From contig JBAWYM010000032.1 of the NCBI GenBank assembly GCA_037143575.1, positions 1 to 20,506 on the forward strand: 20,506 bases of DNA, given 5' to 3'. The stretch comes from JBAWYM01 sp037143575 (GTDB taxonomy: Bacteria > Patescibacteriota > Gracilibacteria > Peribacterales > Peribacteraceae). Under the pieces are notes generated by a model that was not told the origin of the DNA, ran no database searches, and saw only the letters and a list, made by a program, of their open reading frames with translations. Each line of letters starts with the position of its first letter. The first letter of the stretch is position 1. Shown here in pieces: positions 6,420 to 13,634 of this stretch. Position numbers and translations under genes: made by a program.

Positions 6420-7368
6420 AATGTTTGTTGTCGAGTAGCCCTGACTGATCAAGAACAATCTTGGAAAGATACTCCATCATGGGGACACAAACGGAATTCC
6501 CGAATTGTTTGTACGCTTGGGTATCAGACACAGGAATCACAAACGAATCAGGATATCCTTGTAAACGAGCGCACTCCCTCGGGGTGAGTCGGCGAGGGTT
6601 CTTCCCAGTCTGTGGAATGAGTATATCACTTCCATCTTTATAGTATCTGGCGGAGAGGGTTCTGGTGACACCATTCAGATCGGCCAGTCCGAAACCGAAG
6701 CCATTGCCCTTTTCGCGATGCTTTTTGGCATATTCCTGAAGAAAATTCCACAGTTTGTCACTGAGTGTATATTTCGGATCAACATTTTTTTCTAAAATAT
6801 CGGATACTTTACAGTTCTTCTTAGAAAGCACTCTTGGCAGCACAATCTTCTTGGTTTTTGAGGCGACGATGATCGTTCGTTCGCGATGTTGTGGCACGAA
6901 ATTGGCTGCATCAAATACATTCACATCAACCTGATACCCAAGATTGATCAGCGCTGCCTTGATGATCTGAAAAGTATTGCCTCTATCATGTGAGAGCAAG
7001 TTTTTTACATTTTCGAGGAAAAGCAATTCGGGTTGATGATGTTTGACAATACGAACAATCTCAAAGAAAAGATTCCCTTGCTCTCTATCCTCGAATCCAT
7101 GCTTCCTTCCCATGCTGTTTTTCTTCGATACTCCTGCTATCGAAAATGGCTGGCAAGGAAAGCCGGCACACAGAACATCGAATGGTAGAATATCTTCTGC
7201 TGGGATTTGTGTAATATCGCCAGCCGGCGTTTCGTGATAATTACTTTTATATGTCATACATGAATACTTATTCCATTCCGAAGAAAAAACACATTCTCCT
7301 CCGTGTTTCTCGAATGCCTTTCGTATTCCTCCTATTCCGGCGAAGAGATCTATAAATGTAAACTTCAT
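6238..7368 (-). CDS. dcm: Dcm-like DNA (cytosine-5) methyltransferase
   Basis: Motifs appear in canonical order: FIDLFAGIGG (residues 5-14, cofactor binding), GFPCQPFS with the nucleophile Cys72, ENV (119-121), QHRER (160-164), and QFGNSV (288-293). The target-recognition region and the stretch after it (VTRTLSARYYKDGSDILI, RRLTPRECARLQGYPD, IPVSDTQAYKQFGNSV) match E. coli Dcm very closely from memory, which points to CCWGG as target, the site also cut by MvaI. ATG 7368 gives the family's usual opening; ATG 7395 is possible. After residue about 308 the frame runs on for some 68 more residues antisense to the endonuclease gene without family resemblance, probably a tail gained by loss of an earlier stop. 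It converges on the endonuclease gene and completes the modification locus. Confidence 0.92.
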   Translation of the reverse strand: MKFTFIDLFAGIGGIRKAFEKHGGECVFSSEWNKYSCMTYKSNYHETPAGDITQIPAEDILPFDVLCAGFPCQPFSIAGVSKKNSMGRKHGFEDREQGNLFFEIVRIVKHHQPELLFLENVKNLLSHDRGNTFQIIKAALINLGYQVDVNVFDAANFVPQHRERTIIVASKTKKIVLPRVLSKKNCKVSDILEKNVDPKYTLSDKLWNFLQEYAKKHREKGNGFGFGLADLNGVTRTLSARYYKDGSDILIPQTGKNPRRLTPRECARLQGYPDSFVIPVSDTQAYKQFGNSVCVPMMEYLSKIVLDQSGLLDNKHFKRRPSPSCTTSADNLGAAETWSRGYGLYEHRNPQMPFLLPAHAANRQSRNLAASSRVHI

Positions 7369-7436
7369 AGTGTGATAGTAGATAAAAGATCTCAAGACTC
7401 CAGGAATTCTTGATGCGAAAAATAATTAATATGATG

Positions 7437-7452
7437 GTGTACGAGTGTACAC
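7437..7452. terminator. Small hairpin between HD hydrolase and cytosine methyltransferase genes
   Basis: GTGTAC and GTACAC form a 6-bp stem around GAGT. On the minus strand it follows the stop of the HD-hydrolase gene (7477) and is trailed by AT-rich sequence ending in TTTTT about 20 nt on; it could be a weak terminator or a regulator-binding site for the methyltransferase gene. The stem is short, so confidence is low. Confidence 0.25.
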
Positions 7453-7476
7453 TGTCTTTTGTTCCCCAGTATCCCC

Positions 7477-8172
7477 CTACACGCGTCCACCCCCTCTCTG
7501 CCTCGCCAACTCCTCCTCCAGCATCCTGAGTAGCTTGGTGTGTGCCGCTGCGAAGGGAGCTTCACGTGGGGTCATAGCGTGGAGGAGCGGGAGGTAGAGC
7601 TCTGCGGTCTGCTCGATGAGGGCGGCTCTGCGTTCACGTGGGAGAAATTCCGAGGTCCGGAGGTTATGGAGGCGGTCGGCCATCTTCACGAGGAGGACGG
7701 CGGGGTTGCGGACGGTCGCTCGGCGCATTTGCATGAGGTAGGCGGCTTCGTGCAGGAGGACGAAGCGCCGGTGCGGCGAGCGCGGCCTTGTCACCGCTGC
7801 GACGATCTCTGCCGTTCGCTCGCCAAAGATCTCGGCGATCTCCTCGCGGCTCGTCGGCCCATCTTCCAGAACATCATGGAGGATCGCTGAAACGTAGGCA
7901 CTGCGGGGGAGCCGCTTGCTCGCGGAAAGAACGATCTGGAGGACAGCGATGGGGTGGGAGAGGAAGGGCAGCCCGTCCAAGCGCCGCTGGCCCTCGTGCA
8001 TGATGCGGGCGAAGTCTATGGCCTCGCGGAAGGTGGAGAAGTACTCGCCGAAGAGCAGAGAGGGCTCCGGAACGTTGTTTATGACCGTTCTGTCTGCTTC
8101 TGGACCAGGATTGGCGCAGTCCCAGAGGCAGGAAGAGAGGAAGGAGGCGCGAATAGAGGGGAGGATTGCCAT
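7477..8172 (-). CDS. Stand-alone RelA/SpoT-type HD hydrolase (probable small alarmone hydrolase)
   Basis: The 231-residue product has the conserved pieces of the (p)ppGpp 3'-pyrophosphohydrolase domain: GLPFLSHPIAV (67-77, His73), ILHDVLED (97-104, the HD pair plus ED), and VKMADRLHNLRT (162-173, Asp166 and Asn170). There is no synthetase, TGS or ACT domain, so it is like the single-domain MESH1/SAH hydrolases that would degrade ppGpp, or a related nucleotide, in the cytosol. The frame is open further upstream to a GTG at 8265, but that would begin in the tail of a terminator hairpin; ATG 8172 is the first plausible start, and residues 1-45 look unlike the family, so an even later start is possible. 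It is GC-rich, unlike the restriction locus beside it. Confidence 0.85.
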   Translation of the reverse strand: MAILPSIRASFLSSCLWDCANPGPEADRTVINNVPEPSLLFGEYFSTFREAIDFARIMHEGQRRLDGLPFLSHPIAVLQIVLSASKRLPRSAYVSAILHDVLEDGPTSREEIAEIFGERTAEIVAAVTRPRSPHRRFVLLHEAAYLMQMRRATVRNPAVLLVKMADRLHNLRTSEFLPRERRAALIEQTAELYLPLLHAMTPREAPFAAAHTKLLRMLEEELARQRGGGRV

Positions 8173-8264
8173 AGGGGGACATTGTTCCGTGGGGAGAAGA
8201 GGGCGAGGAGGGCAGTTCTGCGAGGAAAATCTGTGGCATGCCAAAGATCGTCTATCGCAAGCCA

Positions 8265-8296
8265 CAAAACCGGTTCCACGAGGGCGTGGAACCGGT
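8265..8296 (-). terminator. Intrinsic terminator behind the beta-propeller gene
   Basis: On the minus strand ACCGGTTCCACG pairs perfectly with CGTGGAACCGGT (12-bp stem, 4-nt loop CCCT) and is followed by TTTTG. It lies 24 bp after the stop of the gene ending at 8320 and before the HD-hydrolase gene, as expected for a Rho-independent terminator. The T tract is short, but the stem is strong. Confidence 0.7.
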
Positions 8297-8319
8297 GGGG
8301 TAAACTGCGAAAGCTCAGC

Positions 8320-9339
8320 CTAGAGAGGGGTTCGCGAGAAAAGCCAGAGGAGCAGCGGATTGTCGCCGAAGATGCGCTTCAACATGCTTTCAATTGTGTA
8401 AATACGGATCGTCGTATGTGTCCAACGGTCAAAGGCTTCAATCCAAATTTTATTTGGAATAATCCCATTTTCTCTTCCATAACGTTTATAAAAATAAAAT
8501 CGACCTAGAGCTGGTTGTGAAATATTATACAGGTGGTCGATGGGGAGCTTGGAGCTTCCAAACAAAGCAGAAAATTCGGATGTTTGCATGCAATCCCGAT
8601 TCTTTGAGAAGAAATCCTCTTTTGGAGTACCATCAAAATTGAAAGCTGGAATTACAATGCACACAGGAGTACTCGATTTATCGGTGACAGATACTCTCAA
8701 AATATTGGGTTGATCTGTGATATCAAGAAATACTGCCAATGTTGTCGTTGAAATCCACTGATAGTGATGAAGTGGTGCTGTCATATGGATTTGAGCTGTG
8801 ATTTGCTTTTTGGTGATATCGATTATTTCAAGGGTAGAACCACTGAGAGCACAAGCTGCCATCCTCGAATCAGGAGACCACGAACACGAACCAAAATAGG
8901 GTGAATTAACATGAACGATTTCTTCTTCTTTTCCAGATCGGATGTCAAATACCGTGAGTGTGTTGTCAGTTGTCGCTATAACATTCCCATGTAGTGGTGT
9001 TGACCAGAGATAATATTTATGTGATGCAGCCCACTGTTTCTGTTCCTGTGTATTTCCGTGCACAATAACGAACCCACTATGATTAATGAGCAATTTTCCT
9101 TGTGAATTAACTGAGTCGATAAATGCCATAGTGGTATCTGTATCCTTAGGTAGAGGATAGTTGAGAGTAACTCCTAGCCCGTTAATTAATTGTTGTTTGC
9201 CGAAAACAATGAAAGTTCGACGTAGCGTCCAGCTGCGCTGGAGGAAGAAAAAACATAGAAGGAGACCAGCGATGACTGCTGACCAAAGCACGAGTGTACG
9301 AAGCTTAGCCTGCCGTGGGGGCAGAGTAGTGAGTATCAT
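8320..9339 (-). CDS. Membrane-anchored beta-propeller-like protein
   Basis: The 339-residue protein begins MILTTLPPRQ, has one hydrophobic segment at about residues 15-33 (LVLWSAVIAGLLLCFFFLQ) after a basic start, and the rest would lie outside. The outer part has WD40/TolB-like repeats: SYFGSCSWSPDSRMAACALS-like and TLEIIDITKKQITAQ segments plus NTLTVFDIRSGKEEEIV, that is, the SPDS turn and xVFDIxSG strands of six- to eight-bladed propellers. ATG 9339 was chosen over an upstream start at 9453 because it falls 2 bp after the TAA of the preceding gene and directly precedes the membrane anchor. Being coupled to the giant protein upstream, it may hold it or its target at the cell surface. It is followed by a terminator. 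Specific function unknown. Confidence 0.75.
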   Translation of the reverse strand: MILTTLPPRQAKLRTLVLWSAVIAGLLLCFFFLQRSWTLRRTFIVFGKQQLINGLGVTLNYPLPKDTDTTMAFIDSVNSQGKLLINHSGFVIVHGNTQEQKQWAASHKYYLWSTPLHGNVIATTDNTLTVFDIRSGKEEEIVHVNSPYFGSCSWSPDSRMAACALSGSTLEIIDITKKQITAQIHMTAPLHHYQWISTTTLAVFLDITDQPNILRVSVTDKSSTPVCIVIPAFNFDGTPKEDFFSKNRDCMQTSEFSALFGSSKLPIDHLYNISQPALGRFYFYKRYGRENGIIPNKIWIEAFDRWTHTTIRIYTIESMLKRIFGDNPLLLWLFSRTPL

Positions 9340-9341
9340 TA

Positions 9342-12300
9342 TTACTTGGAGAATGTACCAAAAATACTGAGTGCATTGGTATTTATCCCTGCTCCTGTCA
9401 GAGGCCTTGTTTCCAGTTCGTCGATATTCACATGGTCGGTAGTAAGCCCCCAATTCTTCTGAGCCTTCGCACCGCTGATCGCAACCCCATGCACTGGTGC
9501 CCCAGTAGTAAGGACATTATAAATCGTTATAGCACCTTGAACCATTGAGGGCTGTATCGGGATGGTGTGTTTCTGATATGCATTGTAGAAGGACTGTGCT
9601 GCAGGTTTCTGAGTAACGGGCAGCCCCAATCCGGTGATCCCAAGCTTCACAGCATCGATGTATGCCATTCCTTTGAGAGTTGCTGATCCCAGGAGCGCTT
9701 TAGCACTTGGCGCTGTTCCGAAGAGTTTGTCCGCAGTACCTCCGCCCCAGCTATATGCCATGCCGACAACTTCTTTGATTGGAGGAAGCCCCTGGAACAT
9801 GCCGCGACCTTTGATGCGATCTTCGATGACATTGCGCGTGTGTGTATAGACGACATCGGGGTGTAGCGCGAAAGTGGGGTACACCGTGCTCGCAATTTGT
9901 TCTACAAAATCCCCAACGCGGAACATAAGGATTTCATATCCTTGGGCATGGGCCACTTCCAGAGCTTGCGTCGATAAGCCAGCATATGGATCATCCAGCT
10001 GTTGAACATTACCAAGGATAAGGATGACGAGTTTTCCTGCTGTGTTAGGCTTGCCTTCCTGATGAAGGAAAATATCCTGATGAATATTATTTAATCGTAA
10101 ACTTGCTTCATTTCCATTATTACTTGCCTTACCTGCTTCAATGATTTTCTGGAGAGATTCAGTCGCGAGCAGATTCGAACCAATCGACTCATGATACTTC
10201 TTCATCCCCTCCTGATCATTCAGTGATTGTGCATATCCATCGCGCAGTATGGCATTCTGTACCACGATGTCCTTTGCACGGTTAATACACTGGAAATACG
10301 TAGCCGGATTACTGCAATACCAGAGGCCAAACAGATAAGTGAATTCATCACTGTTGGTGATAGAGACCCCCAATTGCTTGATCAGACTGGTGTTCAGGGC
10401 TTTCATGAGGACGGTTCCGATATTTGTATCGTTGATGGGTCCATTGGACGCGACCACCGCTCCGCCGACGATCCCGGTATTAAACGTACTGATCACGCTG
10501 TCTCGCAGTCCCCCGTAGAATGTTGTTTGCTGTGCTGGAGTCATCGCCTTCAATTTCGCTTCCAGGAGCAGCTTGGTGGTCATTGTTCCCAGTGTATCAT
10601 CGAGGCTTTCTCCTGCCTTCCCCGCATCTCCCCCCGCATCCGCCGCCGCTCCCAAAGCAGCCCCAGAGACACCCTTGGCTTCCGCAGTGGTCAGCGCAAG
10701 CTCCGTAGTGCCATTGGCCAATTGTCGTATGCGCTGAATATTGGCATCGTCGCGGATGGCTACGGTCATCTGTGCGCGGGGATCTGTGCCCCTCCGGAGA
10801 GCTTCTGTCACCAGCCGCTGCGCCCTTGCCAGAGCCCGAGCATCATTCGCCGACGGCACGAGGACTGCGGGAGGCGGATCGGTGAGGATCCCCAGGAAGG
10901 AGAGGCCATTGTGATCCCTGCGAAAGTTGGGATCCTGCGATTCCTCATGGATCATGCGCGTGAGCCAGGCGTCGTCCTCCTGAAATTTCAGCATTTGCCC
11001 CAGCTCCTGTTGATATAGACGCTTGCCTTCGGCGAGAGCGACATCGAGCGTGGGTAGGGTGATGCCGACTTGTCCAACTTTCCCGAGCTGATTCAAGCCA
11101 TTGCCGATGCGGACGCGCAGCGCGTTGATGAGCGGAGCTTCGGGATACCCCTGATGCACGCCGACGACTACGTTCACCGCCAGCATGGTGATCTCCTGCA
11201 TGATCCACTCGAAGGTGCGGAAGCTCTGCTCCAGACGGTCTTCCTGATCTCGGATTCCGCTCAGGAGAAAATCGCGGATGGCGCCGGTGGTATTGGTTTT
11301 GCCCCCTTCGATCCACATGCGCTGAACTGTCGCCTGCAAGTTGCGCTCGTCCCAGTCGGGGTAGGTTTTGCAGAACGCTGCGAAGACCTGAGTGTACGGC
11401 ACGTACAAGCGGGAGTTGCCGTAGAGGGTGGAGGCTTGCAATTGCGCGAGAGAGCGATTGGTATCGGTCATGCTGGTGGTCGTGAGTTTCTGTTGCTGAT
11501 TGATGAGCATCTGGAGGGTTGTTTCGGCGCGTAGTGTGCGGGCTTCGTCGCTCAGGACATGCGCGAGGCGATCGGCGAGAGGGTCCGCGGGATTGACCGT
11601 GGAATAGGAAGGGAGCGCGGTCGCGGCGACGGTGTATTGATCTTTGGAGTCCTGGAGCGAGAGGGTGCGTGCCGTTGCATTCCAGCCCACCATCACGCGG
11701 TCGCGCTCCATCAGGTTTCTCTTGTCCCGCAGGGTGATCGCGTAGATGCCGGAGGGCTTGTCCGCGCCGAAGGTGAGCAGAGCGATCCCCGAAGCGGTTC
11801 CGCCCTCGTGCGTGAGGATCTCCTCCGAAAACATTCCACCATTGCCGGCATTGAGGATCGTCTCGTCGCCCGGAGAAGTGAAGCGGACGAGGACATTGGG
11901 GCCCTCGATGCGCGCGACGGAGAGATCGAAGGGGAGAGCATTTACCGAGAGTTTGCCGGTTTCGTTATCCGACCATGCTCTCGAAGGTTCCATGCCGACG
12001 GAGTAGCGATAGATCGCGCCGAATAGGCGATCGACGAGGACTTCCTGATCCGCATTGACTTCGTAGAGGCTGATCGTGAGAGGGTTGCTGGACGAATTGC
12101 GCGAGTCGATTTTCAGGACAACGAGTCCGTCTTCCTGACCATTCGGGTGCACCTGATTTTCCTTGTGCAGGACATTACTTCCGGAGACGAGGATATAGGT
12201 CTCCGCGCTTGCTGAGCGGTAGCGCAGTGTCAGGATGAATCCGTCCGACCAGGGGGTGCAGGAGACGAATTCGATCCGCGGATTGCCGATGACTTCCCGC

Positions 12301-13172
12301 AGCGCTGTGCGGAAGGCTTCTTCTGATGATGCGGCGTCGGCCTGTGCGACGAGGAGAGCGGCTTTCCCCTCACTGAGGCGCTTCTGGGCATCTGTCAGCT
12401 CCGTCTGCCACTGCGTCACTTTCGCGGGATCGGGCGCGACGACGCCATTGGTGAGGCTGGTCATGAGCTGCCGCGGGACAGACCAGCTCTGTTGGATGAC
12501 TCCGCGGATGACGGTGAAATCTGTCCTCGTGGAATAATCGATGGGATCATTCTTTCCATCGAATGTCATACAGGCATAGACGTGAGCACTTGTGCCGTTG
12601 AGTATCGTCACCTGAAGTGTGCCACTTCCCGGACCCACACCCCATCGATTCCACGTTCCGCCGTACGAATCCTTCACCGCCATATTGAGTTCTTTGGGGA
12701 AATTTTCGTAAGTGAGGGTGAGGGTTTTGCTCATGGCATTCACCGAGATGCTATACGCAGGTGGGTGATCCAGGAGTTCTTTCGCATCCTGCGCATTTTT
12801 CAGATTTGTGGTATTGGTTGCGATAAGGGTAGTGGCATCACTGATGCTCTTTTGGAGTGGCGAGATCTTGGCTGCTGCCACATCCCGGGCTGTCCGCAAA
12901 GCAGGGATGAGTGGGCGCACTTCTGCTGATCGTGTATCGAATTCCTGTTGCTGGAGCGCGGTAAAACTGAAGGGTTCTTCGGCTGCCGCTTCCCCTTCGG
13001 CGCTTTGGGCAGCGGGTGAAGTCGGTGCCAGGAGTGTTCCGACATTCGCCGCAGTGGTATCGTGTACGATGGCCACATTCTGTATGACCGGAAGAGGAGT
13101 TGCGCTGGGAGCATCGCGGCGCTCGAGGGGTTCGAAAGAGAGAGGGCGTTTGCGGAGGGCTGAAGGTGCCAT
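9342..13172 (-). CDS. Giant probably exported protein with LEPR-like N-terminus and C-terminal alpha/beta-hydrolase-like domain
   Basis: The 1276-residue protein starts with a basic stretch and LSFEPLERRDAPSA (residues 11-24), close to the FEPLExRxxPSA/LLSA tag found at the N-termini of large extracellular proteins of Planctomycetes. Residues about 60-320 alternate helical, Gln/Ala-rich segments and beta-rich segments; 320-560 look like Ig-type strands; 560-830 are helical; an Ala/Gly linker lies near 840-860. The end resembles lipase-type alpha/beta hydrolases: strand LVILILGNV, nucleophile elbow MAYSWGGG (Ser1141), AYIDAVK (Asp1173), FYNAYQ, and TTDHVNID (His1247), in the order and spacing of that family. 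The elbow has Ala in place of the usual first Gly. I infer a surface hydrolase; substrate unknown. It is coupled to the propeller gene 2 bp downstream. Confidence 0.8.
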   Translation of the reverse strand: MAPSALRKRPLSFEPLERRDAPSATPLPVIQNVAIVHDTTAANVGTLLAPTSPAAQSAEGEAAAEEPFSFTALQQQEFDTRSAEVRPLIPALRTARDVAAAKISPLQKSISDATTLIATNTTNLKNAQDAKELLDHPPAYSISVNAMSKTLTLTYENFPKELNMAVKDSYGGTWNRWGVGPGSGTLQVTILNGTSAHVYACMTFDGKNDPIDYSTRTDFTVIRGVIQQSWSVPRQLMTSLTNGVVAPDPAKVTQWQTELTDAQKRLSEGKAALLVAQADAASSEEAFRTALREVIGNPRIEFVSCTPWSDGFILTLRYRSASAETYILVSGSNVLHKENQVHPNGQEDGLVVLKIDSRNSSSNPLTISLYEVNADQEVLVDRLFGAIYRYSVGMEPSRAWSDNETGKLSVNALPFDLSVARIEGPNVLVRFTSPGDETILNAGNGGMFSEEILTHEGGTASGIALLTFGADKPSGIYAITLRDKRNLMERDRVMVGWNATARTLSLQDSKDQYTVAATALPSYSTVNPADPLADRLAHVLSDEARTLRAETTLQMLINQQQKLTTTSMTDTNRSLAQLQASTLYGNSRLYVPYTQVFAAFCKTYPDWDERNLQATVQRMWIEGGKTNTTGAIRDFLLSGIRDQEDRLEQSFRTFEWIMQEITMLAVNVVVGVHQGYPEAPLINALRVRIGNGLNQLGKVGQVGITLPTLDVALAEGKRLYQQELGQMLKFQEDDAWLTRMIHEESQDPNFRRDHNGLSFLGILTDPPPAVLVPSANDARALARAQRLVTEALRRGTDPRAQMTVAIRDDANIQRIRQLANGTTELALTTAEAKGVSGAALGAAADAGGDAGKAGESLDDTLGTMTTKLLLEAKLKAMTPAQQTTFYGGLRDSVISTFNTGIVGGAVVASNGPINDTNIGTVLMKALNTSLIKQLGVSITNSDEFTYLFGLWYCSNPATYFQCINRAKDIVVQNAILRDGYAQSLNDQEGMKKYHESIGSNLLATESLQKIIEAGKASNNGNEASLRLNNIHQDIFLHQEGKPNTAGKLVILILGNVQQLDDPYAGLSTQALEVAHAQGYEILMFRVGDFVEQIASTVYPTFALHPDVVYTHTRNVIEDRIKGRGMFQGLPPIKEVVGMAYSWGGGTADKLFGTAPSAKALLGSATLKGMAYIDAVKLGITGLGLPVTQKPAAQSFYNAYQKHTIPIQPSMVQGAITIYNVLTTGAPVHGVAISGAKAQKNWGLTTDHVNIDELETRPLTGAGINTNALSIFGTFSK

Positions 13173-13290
13173 CGGGTGCGGGGGGAAGGGATGGCATCAG
13201 TAGACGATGATACGAAGGAGCGGGGGAGAGGAGAGAGAACAGAAAGTTTTCCACAGTGCATGTTTGAGGCTAGGGCTGCGCGTCAAAGGC

Positions 13291-13310
13291 GTTCCATTGA
13301 TGAATGGAAC
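13291..13310. repeat. Hairpin abutting palindrome copy 1
   Basis: GTTCCATT and AATGGAAC form a perfect 8-bp stem around GATG. It ends exactly where the 36-bp palindrome begins, so the two would form adjacent hairpins. The other palindrome copies do not have it. Confidence 0.5.
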
Positions 13311-13346
13311 AGCCGTAGGCACGCCATGCATGGCGTGCCTACGGCT
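13311..13346. repeat. 36-bp perfect palindrome, copy 1
   Basis: The left arm AGCCGTAGGCACGCCATG is followed directly by its exact reverse complement, giving a loop-free 36-bp palindrome centred on ATGCAT. Related copies lie at 15795-15830 and 16928-16961. This one is in the spacer between divergent genes. Confidence 0.9.
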
Positions 13347-13540
13347 CATCGGAGGTGAGAATTATTCGCGATTTTCTGGTTAGTAGGTTTTAAATCTGTC
13401 TTGGATGTCGTCCGGCGATTGTGCGAGTAAGGAAACTTTTGCAATCGGGTTTTGCTCTACTAGAAGCGCAGAAATTAAGTGTACATCAGACGAAAATCCT
13501 TAGTATCTATAGAGTAGTAGTGGCCAAATATATATTCTAG

Positions 13541-13549
13541 TGGTATAGT
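13541..13549 (+). promoter_or_regulatory. Candidate extended -10 of the soluble kinase unit
   Basis: TGGTATAGT is an extended -10 (TGn plus TATAGT) and resembles TGGTATAAT in front of the membrane kinase at 2772-2780. No clear -35 is visible, as is common for extended -10 promoters. A transcript starting near 13556 would begin about 13 nt before the small reading frame at 13569. Confidence 0.4.
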
Positions 13550-13568
13550 ATATTTTATATAACATCAT

Positions 13569-13634
13569 ATGCCAAAAACAAAAAAACTACACATAAATTT
13601 AATCTCAAGAAGAGGAACTCACTCAATTCAATAA
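13569..13634 (+). CDS. Short upstream reading frame (21 codons) coupled to the kinase
   Basis: ATG at 13569 opens a 21-residue basic peptide beginning MPKTKKLHIN. Its stop TAA (13632-13634) overlaps the ATG of the kinase as TAATG, the arrangement typical of translational coupling. It would be the first AUG on a transcript from the candidate promoter at 13541-13549. It could be a leader peptide that sets kinase translation or just a chance frame; there is no homology to judge by. Confidence 0.3.
   Translation: MPKTKKLHINLISRRGTHSIQ

Larger units (their letters stand above)
13173..13568. other. Divergent intergenic region with hairpins, no gene
   Basis: This spacer separates the giant minus-strand gene from the plus-strand kinase unit. 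Its left half is GC-rich and carries an 8-bp-stem hairpin (13291-13310) and one copy of the 36-bp palindrome family (13311-13346); its right half (from about 13370) is AT-rich and leads to the candidate kinase promoter. Between 13350 and 13530 I see no gene and no other clear structure. Confidence 0.7.

Noticed and set aside
10227..12929. Several open frames antisense to the giant protein
   Set aside because: They are by-products of GC-rich codon use; no recognisable domain, and the minus-strand frame is continuous for 1276 codons.
13247..13255. TTTTCCACA, a DnaA-box-like word
   Set aside because: A single copy with no AT-rich unwinding region, no cluster and no dnaA or dnaN gene nearby; not evidence for an origin.
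13404..13451. Inverted CGATTG/CAATCG pair in the kinase upstream region
   Set aside because: Six-base arms about 20 nt apart are expected by chance in sequence of this length.
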